A DNA stretch of 64,000 bases. Source: an uncultured Clostridia bacterium. Lineage in GTDB: Bacteria; Bacillota; Clostridia; Lachnospirales; Anaerotignaceae. The stretch spans positions 1 to 64,000 of the forward strand of contig CALWSR010000014.1 in the NCBI GenBank assembly GCA_944384265.1, written 5' to 3'. The translations under genes were made by a program, and so were the position numbers. The first letter of the stretch is position 1; every line of letters starts with the position of its first letter. Shown here one piece after another: positions 27,964 to 36,258 of this stretch. The notes below the pieces were generated by a model. It saw only the letters and a list, made by a program, of their open reading frames with translations, ran no database searches and was not told the DNA's origin.

Positions 27964-28103
27964 GGCTTGCAAAATAGCTCTCTAAAATAATAATATACAA
28001 AAACCGGCTGTTTTTTGAGTAAATTCCACTCAAAAAACAGCCGGTTTTTTATTATTTGCAAAATTTTTTTGTGCAAGCTGCTGTCTTTCATTTTCCAACA
28101 GGC
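27964..28103 (-). mobile_element. 140-bp MITE-like palindromic element, copy 1
   Basis: One of three 140-base copies (also 30631-30770 and 39074-39213). This copy is in reverse orientation: its outer ends read GCCTGTTGgaAAATGAAA and, on the other side, AGCTATTTTGCAAGCC. It contains the best-preserved central palindrome of the family, AAACCGGCTGTTTTTTGAGT with its exact complement (27999-28050). No coding capacity; the palindrome would also end transcripts in either direction. Confidence 0.75.
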
Positions 28104-28251
28104 TTTGTCAATTCCCTTTGGCTGCCTCCTCCAAATGACAGACTTATTTTTTCACCAAAAAAGGAATTCCTATTTTAAACCAAAACAGACACAAAAATAT
28201 ATTTATTTTTTTAAATCATCATAGCTTTTTCCCAAAAAATCTTTTTGGGCT

Positions 28252-28410
28252 TCATAAACAATGAAAATTTTTGATAAAGCAAACAGCCGTGTCAGCCAAA
28301 GCAGCACTTTTTTTCTGTTGCTTTTTGAGCAGTATACTGCTTTCTATCACAGCAATGACCATTGCAATCCATATGAAATGCTTTTTTGCCATAGCTTTCT
28401 TTTCATTCAT
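28252..28410 (-). CDS. Possible small membrane protein or gene relic after alr
   Basis: 52-codon frame whose ATG overlaps the last codons of alr by eight bases. It encodes MNEKKAMAKKH followed by one hydrophobic helix (FIWIAMVIAVIESSILL) and a basic tail. There is no clear ribosome site, and past its stop another frame continues with coding-looking residues (YEAQKDFLGKSYDDLKK), so this may be the start of a longer protein that has suffered a frameshift. Not recognised. Confidence 0.3.
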   Translation of the reverse strand: MNEKKAMAKKHFIWIAMVIAVIESSILLKKQQKKSAALADTAVCFIKNFHCL

Positions 28411-29596
28411 AGCGGTGCATTACATGGTTTACCACACCCACTACTTTTCCCCCTTGATAATATACTCTTGGCACTCTTTTTGTAATCACACATGGTATTT
28501 CATAGTTGATTGTATTCAAAATACCTGCCAATTCCTCTACGGGCAGTACAGCATCGCCTTGTTTGCCAAATACAACCACTTCATCCCCCATTTTTACATC
28601 CGGAATATCTGTTACATCAATCATGGTTTGGTCCATGCAAACACGTCCCACCACAGGAGCAAATTTTCCCTTTACAAGCATTCTGGCTTTGTTGGAAAGA
28701 TTTCTGTTGTATCCATCGGCATAACCAATGGGTACTGTGGCAATGATTCTGTCTGTTTGAGCTGTGTAGGTTCTGCCATAGCTGATTTGGGAGCCGGCTT
28801 TTACCTTTTTTACCAATGCAATGTTTGTTTTCAATGTCATAAGTGGCTTCAAATCAATTTTTCCCACACATTCCTCAGAAGGCAAAAGACCATATGTAAT
28901 GATACCGGAGCGAACCATATCCAACTGTTTTTCAGCATGACCAATGGTGGTGGCACTGTTTGCACAGTGGCAAATGCCCATGTCCAATCCCTTTTGCCGG
29001 CAGGCCTTTATCATTTTTTGGAAACGGTCAAACTGCATTTGTGTAAATTGAGGGCAATCTCCACTATAAGTATCTGCCACTGCATGATGTGTAAAAGTAC
29101 CTTTCACAGCAATGTTTTTGAATGAAAATACTTTGTGTATGCTTTCCAAAGAAGCTTCAAAGTTTTCTTCATCACACTGAAAGCCAACTCTTGTCATGCC
29201 TGTGTCCAGTTTGATATGTCCTTCTATTACAACACCGGCTTTTTCTGCCTCTGCATGCAAAGCCTCTGCATATTCCAACGAAAGAATGGCTTGTGTTATT
29301 TTTTCATCAAAAAGCATTTTTGCACATTCTGCCGGCGTATATCCAAGCACCAGTATGGGCTGTGTAATGCCCTGACGACGGAGGCTGATGCCCTCTTCAA
29401 TATTGGAAACACCAAACCAGGAAAAACCATTTTGGGCCAGTTTTTTGGCAATCATACCATCTCCGTGGCCATAGGCATCGGCTTTTACAACACCCATCAA
29501 AATCTGCTCTCCTTTTAAAGAAGCCTTAATATTTTTGATATTGTACTCCAATGCATCTAAATCAATTTCTGCCCATGTTCTTTTTACAAAATCCAT
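28403..29596 (-). CDS. alr: Alanine racemase
   Basis: PLP enzyme interconverting L- and D-alanine for peptidoglycan; 397 residues. The cofactor lysine is in VVKADAYGHG (about residue 37), the second catalytic base (tyrosine) in SYGRTYTA of the C-terminal beta domain, and GGxGxR-like phosphate contacts lie near MTRVGF and RSGIITYG. The start at 29596 (MDFVKRTWAEIDL) matches the family; a TTG seven codons upstream is less likely. The genome may also need D-alanine handling in alanine fermentation, but that is inference. Confidence 0.96.
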   Translation of the reverse strand: MDFVKRTWAEIDLDALEYNIKNIKASLKGEQILMGVVKADAYGHGDGMIAKKLAQNGFSWFGVSNIEEGISLRRQGITQPILVLGYTPAECAKMLFDEKITQAILSLEYAEALHAEAEKAGVVIEGHIKLDTGMTRVGFQCDEENFEASLESIHKVFSFKNIAVKGTFTHHAVADTYSGDCPQFTQMQFDRFQKMIKACRQKGLDMGICHCANSATTIGHAEKQLDMVRSGIITYGLLPSEECVGKIDLKPLMTLKTNIALVKKVKAGSQISYGRTYTAQTDRIIATVPIGYADGYNRNLSNKARMLVKGKFAPVVGRVCMDQTMIDVTDIPDVKMGDEVVVFGKQGDAVLPVEELAGILNTINYEIPCVITKRVPRVYYQGGKVVGVVNHVMHRYE

Positions 29597-29809
29597 TCTT
29601 TTTCCGCTTCCTTTCAAACGTTAATTTTTTATTGTCATCTGTGGTACATACTGTATAATATTTTATTCTTTTAATATGGTTTTTAGTATATCATACAAAA
29701 ATATGAAATGCAATATACTCATAAAAAAATAAATCATACAATGATTATATTGTTTTTTGCAGCATTTTCTCCAAATCCCATAGTAATTTGTAACGGTTTT
29801 GCACCGATA

Positions 29810-29838
29810 TTGCAAAATTACTGACATTATGCTAAACT
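29810..29838 (+). promoter_or_regulatory. Probable promoter of the DUF4234-DUF2752 pair
   Basis: TTGCAA (29810-29815), 17-base spacer, TAAACT (29833-29838), about 35 bases before the ATG at 29873. Confidence 0.6.
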
Positions 29839-29872
29839 GAATAAAAATTTTACAAATACGGAGGATATGGTC

Positions 29873-30220
29873 ATGAAACAGCGAAATATTGCACTTTGTA
29901 TTCTTTTTTCTATTCTTACCTGTGGTATTTACAGCATATATTGGTTTGTGGTTTTGACAGATGAATTGAACGCTGCTGCCCAAAGCCATTCTAATACCGA
30001 CGGAGGCCTTGCACTCTTATTTTCTATTATCACCTGCGGTATTTATACATTTTATTGGATGTATAAAATGGGCAAAAACGTGGAAATAATTCATAACCGC
30101 CATAATCTGCCAAATACCAATGCTCCTATCATTTATGTTGTGCTTTCTATATTTGGTTTAAGCATCGTTTCTTTTGCATTGATGCAAAATGAACTCAATG
30201 AATATGGAAACTATGTATAA
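29873..30220 (+). CDS. DUF4234 family small membrane protein
   Basis: 115 residues with two related hydrophobic repeats, each containing the motif SI(L/I)TCGIY-x-x-YW (residues ~13-25 and ~51-63), and a third helix near the C-terminus. This duplicated TCGIYxxYW pattern is typical of DUF4234 proteins, whose function is unknown. The ATG at 29873 is eight bases after GGAGG; the ATG at 29867 is too close to it. The gene overlaps the next one by eight bases, so the two are translationally coupled. Confidence 0.8.
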   Translation: MKQRNIALCILFSILTCGIYSIYWFVVLTDELNAAAQSHSNTDGGLALLFSIITCGIYTFYWMYKMGKNVEIIHNRHNLPNTNAPIIYVVLSIFGLSIVSFALMQNELNEYGNYV

Positions 30221-30620
30221 AAGAGCTTTATTTCTTTGTAAAAAACTGGTTCTGTTTTTGTCCGTTGGATTGGTATATGGCTTTTTTTCCATACAAATTG
30301 GTTTTCCTCTGCTTCCCTGTCCTTTTTACACATTCACAGGATTTTATTGTCCTAGCTGCGGCGTCAGCCGTATGTGTATTGCTCTTTTGCACTTGGATTT
30401 CAAGGGAGCATTTTTTTATAACAGAGCCATTTTTTTACTTTCTCCCATACTATTTTTGTTGCTTCTGCAATTATGTATACAATACATCAAAACGGGAAAT
30501 ACCACCCTCAGCAAAAAACAAAAGATTGTTGTATATGGCATGATATTTTTTTTAATACTTTTTGGTATTCTTCGCAATATACCTATTTTTTCTTTTTTGC
30601 AGCCAACTTCTGTTTCATAA
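30213..30620 (+). CDS. DUF2752 family membrane protein
   Basis: About 135 residues with three membrane helices. The family motif is CPFYTFTGFYCPSCGVSR, followed by a small-residue/histidine stretch ALLHLDFKGAFFYN; the paired cysteines (CPxC-type) suggest metal or disulfide chemistry but the family is uncharacterised. The start is uncertain: ATG at 30213 gives MYKRALFLCKK, while an upstream in-frame ATG at 30189 is possible. It frequently accompanies small TM proteins such as DUF4234, as here. Confidence 0.8.
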   Translation: MYKRALFLCKKLVLFLSVGLVYGFFSIQIGFPLLPCPFYTFTGFYCPSCGVSRMCIALLHLDFKGAFFYNRAIFLLSPILFLLLLQLCIQYIKTGNTTLSKKQKIVVYGMIFFLILFGILRNIPIFSFLQPTSVS

Positions 30621-30630
30621 ATCATCAAAA

Positions 30631-30770
30631 GGAGCTGTTGCAAAATAAAATGACAGTAGCAACTTCATAAAGAATTTTTGAAAATAATAGAAAACCGGCT
30701 GTTTTCTGAGTAGAATTTCCTCAAAAAGCAACCGGTTTTTATACAATATTATTTCAAGAGGGCTATTTTC
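30631..30770 (+). mobile_element. 140-bp MITE-like palindromic element, copy 2
   Basis: Starts GGAGCTGTTGCAAAATAAAATG, contains the central hairpin AAAACCGGCTGTTTTCTGAGT...AAGCAACCGGTTTTT (about 30691-30740) with some mismatches, and ends in ATTTCAAGAGGGCT. It lies between the convergent DUF2752 gene and pct and is the only terminator-like structure for both. Confidence 0.75.
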
Positions 30771-30783
30771 GCTTTTATATTAC

Positions 30784-32343
30784 TTATTCTGCTTCCTTCA
30801 AGCCCATCAAAGCATCTGCAAAGATACGAGCATCCATTACTTTTGGTTCTCCATCAATAATTGGTTTAAATTCCATTTGGTCCAAAATTTGTGTTTGAAT
30901 ATCAATGCCAGGAGCAACCTCTGTCAAATGCAATCCATCTGCTTTTAATTCAAACACACATCTTTCTGTAATGTACATTACCTGCTGTTTGTTTTCCAGA
31001 GCCACATCTCCATTAAATGTTATCTGACCAACCTGTTTGATGAATTTTTTCTGTTTTCCTTCTTGTGCAATCACCACTTTGCCGTCTTCTACTTTTACCT
31101 TCAGACCGCCTGCTGTAAAAGTACCGCAGAAAAATACTTTTGGTGTGTTTTGTGTAATGTTGATAAATCCGCCGCAGCCTGCAATTTTAGGGCCAAATCT
31201 GGAAACATTGATATTTCCCTTTTCGTCACATTCTGCCAAGCCTAAATATGCCAAGTCCAATCCGCCGCCGTCATAAAAATCAAATTGATAAGCCTGTTCC
31301 AGCAATGCATCGGCATTTCTTGTAGAACCAAATTGGGCACCGCCTTGAGGAACGCCGCCAATGGCACCACTTTCTGCTGTCAATGTCATATAGTCGCCAA
31401 TGCCTTCCTCGCTTGCCACAGATGCAACATATTCCGGTGCGCCTACACCCAGATTTACAACAACATCTTTTTCCAATTCTAAAACACCACGTCTGCCAAT
31501 GATTTTCTTTGCACTCATTGGCAATGGGTCAGATGCCGTGTCAGGTGCTCTCAATTCTCCGGAAAGTGTTGGGTCATATTCACAATCCAATGATTGCTGA
31601 TGGTCAGCAGGGTCTGCCACCACAACATAATCCACATAAATTCCGGGTATTTTTACAAGACGAGGGTCCAATGCTCCTGTTTTTGCTACTTTTTCTACCT
31701 GCACCACTACAATACCGCCTGTATTTTTTGTAGCCTGTGCCACAGAAGTTGCTTCCAATGGTGCCACTTCTTTTTCCAATGTAATGTTTCCGCTTTCATC
31801 TGCATAAGTACCTCTGATGAATGCTACATTGATAGGGAATGATTTGTAGAAAAGATAGTCTTCTCCCTGGAAATTGACCAATTCAATGATATCTTCCTTT
31901 GTAATATCGTTTACTTTGCCGCCGCCGTTTCTTGGGTCTATAAATGTTCCCATACCAATTTTTGTCAAAATACCGGGTCTGTGTCCTGCAATTTCTCTAA
32001 ACAGCTGCACCAATGCCCCCTGAGAAACATTGTATGCTTCCATTTCATTGTTCATTGCCATTTCTCCCAGCTTAGGCACCGTTGCCCAGTGTCCGGCAAT
32101 GTATCTTTTCAACAAGCCTTTGTGGGCATAGTGTTCAGCACCTCTGCCATCTCTGTTGCCTTGAGAACCGGCGTAAATATATGTAATGTTGTTTGGATGT
32201 CCTGTTTCCAAGAATCTTTTTTCAACAGCCTTGTTCAATGCCTCTGGAATAGCACTGCCTACAAATCCGCTTGTGGTTAATGTGTCGCCGTCTTTAATCA
32301 GTTCAGCTGCCTGTTCAGCTGTGATAATTTTTACTTGTCTCAT
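30784..32343 (-). CDS. pct: Propionate CoA-transferase
   Basis: 519-residue class I CoA-transferase that moves CoA from propionyl-CoA (or acetyl-CoA) to lactate, giving lactoyl-CoA for the dehydratase. Recognised from close similarity to the Clostridium propionicum enzyme as I remember it (long identical stretches such as GFVGxAIPEAL, GSQGNRDGRGAEH, GTFIDPRNGGGKVNDITKED). The glutamate that forms the CoA thioester is in LTAESGAIGG (about residue 325). The N- and C-terminal halves correspond to the fused alpha and beta subunits. Last gene of the lcd operon, but separated from lcdB by a strong terminator-like hairpin. Confidence 0.95.
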   Translation of the reverse strand: MRQVKIITAEQAAELIKDGDTLTTSGFVGSAIPEALNKAVEKRFLETGHPNNITYIYAGSQGNRDGRGAEHYAHKGLLKRYIAGHWATVPKLGEMAMNNEMEAYNVSQGALVQLFREIAGHRPGILTKIGMGTFIDPRNGGGKVNDITKEDIIELVNFQGEDYLFYKSFPINVAFIRGTYADESGNITLEKEVAPLEATSVAQATKNTGGIVVVQVEKVAKTGALDPRLVKIPGIYVDYVVVADPADHQQSLDCEYDPTLSGELRAPDTASDPLPMSAKKIIGRRGVLELEKDVVVNLGVGAPEYVASVASEEGIGDYMTLTAESGAIGGVPQGGAQFGSTRNADALLEQAYQFDFYDGGGLDLAYLGLAECDEKGNINVSRFGPKIAGCGGFINITQNTPKVFFCGTFTAGGLKVKVEDGKVVIAQEGKQKKFIKQVGQITFNGDVALENKQQVMYITERCVFELKADGLHLTEVAPGIDIQTQILDQMEFKPIIDGEPKVMDARIFADALMGLKEAE

Positions 32344-32410
32344 AATGAAAAGCCTCCTGTATTCTTTTTCCTTTTTTTTACAGAATTACACCCTCATTTT
32401 AGGTCCCTTT

Positions 32411-32451
32411 TTTTTAAAAAAGGGGGACGCCGCTTTTTAGCAGCGCCCCCT
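32411..32451 (-). terminator. Terminator-like hairpin between lcdB and pct
   Basis: Stem GGGGGCGCTGC / GCGGCGTCCCCC (32422-32450) with a TAAAAA loop, followed on the minus strand by six T's. It is GC-rich in a very A+T-rich setting and lies inside the presumed operon, so it should reduce transcription reaching pct unless read through or bypassed by a second promoter. Confidence 0.8.
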
Positions 32452-32472
32452 AAAAAGTCATACCTTTTGCAA

Positions 32473-33594
32473 TTACATATTTTCTACAAAGCTTTGTACT
32501 CTTGTTCTTACTTGTTCAAAAGCAGTTGCCTCTTGGTCAATTTCAATCATGAGGTTTTTGATGCCTTTTTCTTCAAATTGTCTGTAATATACTGGATAAT
32601 CCCATTCTTCTGGGTCACAGAATTTCATCATACAAACGATAACTGCATCTGCTCCTGTTTGAGAAACCATATCCATGAGCATTTTTCCGCGGATTTTCTT
32701 TGTATCTGTGGCAACTGAACAGCCATAGAACTGCTGCCATTGTTTTGCCATTCTGTAAAGAGGGCCTTCTTCTCCGTCAATCACATCCACACGAATTTGT
32801 CTGGATTCCTGAGCCAAGTCATCTGCAACAATTGCAAGGCCAAATTCTTTAAATATGTCAAGCAATTCGTTTGGCTCTGCCAAAATACCTGTCAAAATCA
32901 CTTTCTTGCCATCCCAAGGCTGTACTGGAGATGCCTTGATTTCGTCAATCAATTCTCTAACCAATGCTGTGTGTTTGGATTTTTCCATAAACATTCTGGA
33001 TTTGAATACAGCATGACGTGCAACGGGGTCAATCACTTGAGGATAATCAGCCGCTACTTTTACAAATTCTCTCATCACTGCTCTATTTTCGTTATAAACC
33101 TTGATGGATTCCTCAATGGCTGCATTTGTAATGGTTGCGCCAACAATTTTTTCCAGCTTTGTTTTGATGATTTTGTATTCTTCTACTAAAAATTTATTTG
33201 CAGATTCCAAAGGTCTGTTTTGTGGATGTGTAAATACAATGGTAGGAGAAGTGCCTTTCCATTTTTGGCTTAAGCATTTTAATGTATCACAAGGTACAGA
33301 AATCAAAACTGCCGCCAAATCATCATAAGCACCTTCACATTGTAATTCCATAATCTGCTGCATAATAGAACAAGCAAATGCAGGAAGATATGTACGAGCC
33401 TTTGCAATTTGTTTTTGTCCGCCCCAGATACCCATTGGAAGATATCCTGTTGCATGAACCAATTCTTCCGGTGCATATAAAGGCATGATACCAATAGCAC
33501 CCTTTCCTGTTTCTGCTTTATAGTCGTCCATTGCTTTTTTAGGATTTGCTGCAACATCTGCCAACTGTTTTAAAATCGCTTCTACTTTACTCAT
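32473..33594 (-). CDS. lcdB: Lactoyl-CoA dehydratase, beta subunit
   Basis: 373 residues, the smaller subunit of the [4Fe-4S] component D that eliminates water from (R)-lactoyl-CoA to acryloyl-CoA through a ketyl radical. Near-identical in my recollection to C. propionicum LcdB (DVAANPKKAMDDYKAETGKGA, GAYDDLxAVxxSVPCDTLK, FCDPEEWDYP). Cysteines that can ligate the cluster are C75 (FACSIMQQ), C102 in SVPCDTL and C330-331 area in MKFCDPEE. It pairs with LcdA. The gene follows lcdA by 14 bases. Confidence 0.94.
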   Translation of the reverse strand: MSKVEAILKQLADVAANPKKAMDDYKAETGKGAIGIMPLYAPEELVHATGYLPMGIWGGQKQIAKARTYLPAFACSIMQQIMELQCEGAYDDLAAVLISVPCDTLKCLSQKWKGTSPTIVFTHPQNRPLESANKFLVEEYKIIKTKLEKIVGATITNAAIEESIKVYNENRAVMREFVKVAADYPQVIDPVARHAVFKSRMFMEKSKHTALVRELIDEIKASPVQPWDGKKVILTGILAEPNELLDIFKEFGLAIVADDLAQESRQIRVDVIDGEEGPLYRMAKQWQQFYGCSVATDTKKIRGKMLMDMVSQTGADAVIVCMMKFCDPEEWDYPVYYRQFEEKGIKNLMIEIDQEATAFEQVRTRVQSFVENM

Positions 33595-33608
33595 TATTTT
33601 TCTCCCCC

Positions 33609-34880
33609 TTATTCTGCTGCTGCCAAATTAGCTTCCATCATTTCAGACAATGCCTGAACACGTGTATCGAACTGTGCTGGTGCAAAGTTACGAGGGTCTG
33701 TCTGGTCGCCGTCAAAGCTTACATAAGGCAAGCCTGTTTTTTCTTTGATGATTTCTGCTGTTTCTACATTCAGGAAACTCATCAGCTTACAGCTTCTGTT
33801 CAGGTGATAAACAACGCCGTCGCATTTACCGTTGTTTACAATGTTTAACAACACATTTACTTTGTTTTCAAGGCAAGTGTTGATGTAAATTCTTGTGTAT
33901 GCTTCTGCCATGGAATGCAAGGATTCATCATGAGCATCGTAGTGCAAATCCCAAAGGCCTGGATATGCAGAGCCTGTCATAATGCTTCCCAATGCTTTCA
34001 AGGATTTAAATGTGTGTCCCAAGTAAGGCCATACTGCAATACCTTCCCATGTTACACGGGTTTTTTCAGCACCCTTAAATGCATAAATGCCTGCTGCCAG
34101 GTTTTCTTCCAGCTCATCGGCAAATTTTTTAAATGTAATTTCAGCATAGTCAAGACTTCTGCAGGCAACAATCAACGCCATATAGTTAAACAAATCAAAG
34201 CAGTTTAATGGGGATGGCTTATAGGAAGACATTCTTGCAATTCTGTTCCATTGTGCCACAGAACGCTGTGTCTGGTCTTTTACTTCTTGGAATTTCTTGT
34301 AGTCAAAAGGTCTGCCGCAAATCACTTCCAGCTGAGAAATGGCATTTCTAAACTGGTCGGCAATGTATGCCTTTGCATATTCAGGAATAGGCATTGTGTG
34401 GTTAAAAGGTACGTCGATTACAATACAAGGAATGTCTAATTCCACTGCAAGGTTTTCATACCATTTTAAAAGTGTGTTGCAGATGTTGTTGCAAGTGATT
34501 ACCAAATCTGGCAGTGGCACCTTTGCTGCCGGAGAGTTAGCGAGTACTTCTGGTGTTACGCCGGTCATAGCCTGCTCTTTTAACAGCTCCATATAGCCCA
34601 TGTTAACACGGCCATAGGAACAGCAGTCAATGGAATAGCCTTTTCTGTCTGCAACCTCCAGCATATCCAATGCGCCTTTTTTTGCTCCGATGCCGGCTGC
34701 GTGTGTTTCAGGATAAACCATGGCAATGCCCATTGTTACACAAAATTCTGGAGGAGCCACAGAAGCAGACCAACAAACCAAGTCGCCTCTTGCCTTTGCA
34801 TCTCTTGCATCCTGATCAGCCTTTGCCTGATAGTATGCCAACAATTCTTTTGCTTTCATGCCTTGTGTTGTTATACTCAT
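33609..34880 (-). CDS. lcdA: Lactoyl-CoA dehydratase, alpha subunit
   Basis: 423 residues, the larger dehydratase subunit. Hallmarks: GDLVCWSASVAPPEFC near the N-terminus, DCCSYGRVNMGY, ITCNNICNTLLKWYENLA and HLNRSCKLMSF, which hold conserved cysteines for the iron-sulfur cluster and the CoA/substrate pocket. The family covers 2-hydroxyglutaryl-, 2-hydroxyisocaproyl- and lactoyl-CoA dehydratases; pairing with pct and the close match to C. propionicum LcdA select lactoyl-CoA. Its start overlaps the activator gene's stop by four bases. Confidence 0.94.
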   Translation of the reverse strand: MSITTQGMKAKELLAYYQAKADQDARDAKARGDLVCWSASVAPPEFCVTMGIAMVYPETHAAGIGAKKGALDMLEVADRKGYSIDCCSYGRVNMGYMELLKEQAMTGVTPEVLANSPAAKVPLPDLVITCNNICNTLLKWYENLAVELDIPCIVIDVPFNHTMPIPEYAKAYIADQFRNAISQLEVICGRPFDYKKFQEVKDQTQRSVAQWNRIARMSSYKPSPLNCFDLFNYMALIVACRSLDYAEITFKKFADELEENLAAGIYAFKGAEKTRVTWEGIAVWPYLGHTFKSLKALGSIMTGSAYPGLWDLHYDAHDESLHSMAEAYTRIYINTCLENKVNVLLNIVNNGKCDGVVYHLNRSCKLMSFLNVETAEIIKEKTGLPYVSFDGDQTDPRNFAPAQFDTRVQALSEMMEANLAAAE

Positions 34881-35674
34881 TCTAATCCCTCTTTCTTCAT
34901 TTTTTTTGCTTCTTCGTATGCGAACAATGCCGCACCGAGAGCGCCTGTTGTCTGTGGGTTTGGTGCCACAATAACTTTCTTTTTCAGTTCTCTTTCCACT
35001 GCCCGTACCACACCTGCATTTTTTGCAACGCCGCCGGTCATCACAATGTCTTCCTCCAGACCGCCTCTGTAAGCAAGTCCGCAGGCTTTGCTCGCAACAG
35101 ACTGATGTACGCCTTTGATGATGCTGTTTTTGTCAACACCCTTTGATAATTGGGAAATTACCTCAGATTCTGCAAATACGGTGCAGGTACTGCTGATAGA
35201 AGCTGCCTGCTCTGCCTTTGCATCGCACTCAGCCATATCATCCAATGTTGTTTCCAGAACCCTTGCCATAACGTCAAGGAATCTGCCCGTGCCTGCTGCA
35301 CATTTATCATTCATAAAAAACTGCTTTACGCCGCCTCTGTTATCTAAGCGGATTGCTTTTGCATCCTGCCCTCCGATATCAATAATGGTGCGTGCAGTAG
35401 GTACCAAATGAAATATGCCCTTTGCATGACAGCTGATTTCACTGATTTGCTTGTCAGCATCCTCAAATGCAAAGCGGCCATAGCCGGTTGCTACCAGTTT
35501 TGTAATGTCGGCTCTTTTTAAACCGCTTTTTTCATAAGCCAGCTCCAAAGCCCTTTGTGGTCCGGAAGAGCCTGTTCCAACCTGAACAACCTCTGCGGCA
35601 ACGATGTGCTGCCCATCCTCCAAAATCACCACTTTAGAAGATGCAGAGCCCACGTCAATGCCCATTGTATACAT
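34877..35674 (-). CDS. 2-Hydroxyacyl-CoA dehydratase activator (component A, LcdC/HgdC type)
   Basis: 265-residue ASKHA-fold ATPase with one [4Fe-4S] cluster bridging a homodimer. It injects one high-energy electron into the dehydratase at the cost of ATP. Motifs: phosphate-1 GIDVGSASSKVVIL, cysteine ligands in NDKCAAGTGRFLDVM and SSTCTVFAESEV, phosphate-2 IDIGGQDAKAI, adenosine region MTGGVAKNAGV. It is oxygen sensitive in known members. It is the first gene of the operon, ahead of lcdA, with a -35/-10 pair about 190 bases upstream. Confidence 0.93.
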   Translation of the reverse strand: MYTMGIDVGSASSKVVILEDGQHIVAAEVVQVGTGSSGPQRALELAYEKSGLKRADITKLVATGYGRFAFEDADKQISEISCHAKGIFHLVPTARTIIDIGGQDAKAIRLDNRGGVKQFFMNDKCAAGTGRFLDVMARVLETTLDDMAECDAKAEQAASISSTCTVFAESEVISQLSKGVDKNSIIKGVHQSVASKACGLAYRGGLEEDIVMTGGVAKNAGVVRAVERELKKKVIVAPNPQTTGALGAALFAYEEAKKMKKEGLE

Positions 35675-35789
35675 GGAAAAACCTCCTTAAAACTGCTTTT
35701 TGATTCTCTTTTGTAAAAGTCATTTCATATCATTTACTAAAATAAAATTTGTATGAAGCTTTTATTCTAATAAAATACAACAGAAAACG

Positions 35790-35811
35790 CTTATATTTTT
35801 CAATATAAGCA
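35790..35811 (-). promoter_or_regulatory. Leader hairpin of the lcd operon
   Basis: GCTTATAT / ATATAAGC perfect 8-base stem with a six-base loop in the 5' untranslated region, about 120 bases before the activator start. No T-run follows. It may stabilise the mRNA or bind a regulator. Confidence 0.4.
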
Positions 35812-35866
35812 CACTAAATTCACAAAGAATAAAGTGTTTTTTCTCTTTGCTTTATTATTTTTGTTT

Positions 35867-35895
35867 ATTATACCATTTTTAAGAAATGATTGCAA
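35867..35895 (-). promoter_or_regulatory. Promoter of the lcd-pct operon
   Basis: On the minus strand TTGCAA (35895-35890), 17-base spacer ending ATGG, then TATAAT (35872-35867). The -10 is perfect. It implies a leader of about 185 bases before lcdC. Confidence 0.75.
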
Positions 35896-35899
35896 CTAA

Positions 35900-36250
35900 T
35901 ATTGTTAAAAATTTATTTTAATTTTGCAAATTTTTTTACCATATTTCCTACTGTTTCTCTATTATTTTTTTGTTATCCAAAGGATTGTTCAAAAACTTGT
36001 TTTTTCATTTTATTGGCATATTTTGCATAATTTGTTTATATTGTATTTTTTTAAAACAAAAAGGATTCTTTGTTTTAGCTAATATGTATTTTTGTTTTTT
36101 CTTCCACAGTATTTTCTGTCTGCTTTTATTGTAAAAATGCTTTTTTATCAAAAAATACTTCTTTTTCATTCCATTTGTTAATAAATTTACAAAAATAAAA
36201 GGAGCAAATTGCCTTTTATACAATCTCTCCTTTCAATTGTCTGAAAAATA
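35900..36250. other. A+T-rich intergenic region
   Basis: About 350 bases without a convincing gene. A 72-codon minus-strand frame here is composed largely of Lys, Asn, Phe and Ile from A/T runs and has no ribosome site. It also has to hold whatever terminates map on the minus strand, but no clear hairpin with a T-run is seen. Confidence 0.5.
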
Positions 36251-36258
36251 TCAAAAAT

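Noticed and set aside
36005-36223. 72-codon minus-strand frame upstream of lcdC
   Set aside because: Composition is that of A/T runs (Lys, Asn, Phe, Ile), no ribosome site, no motif.
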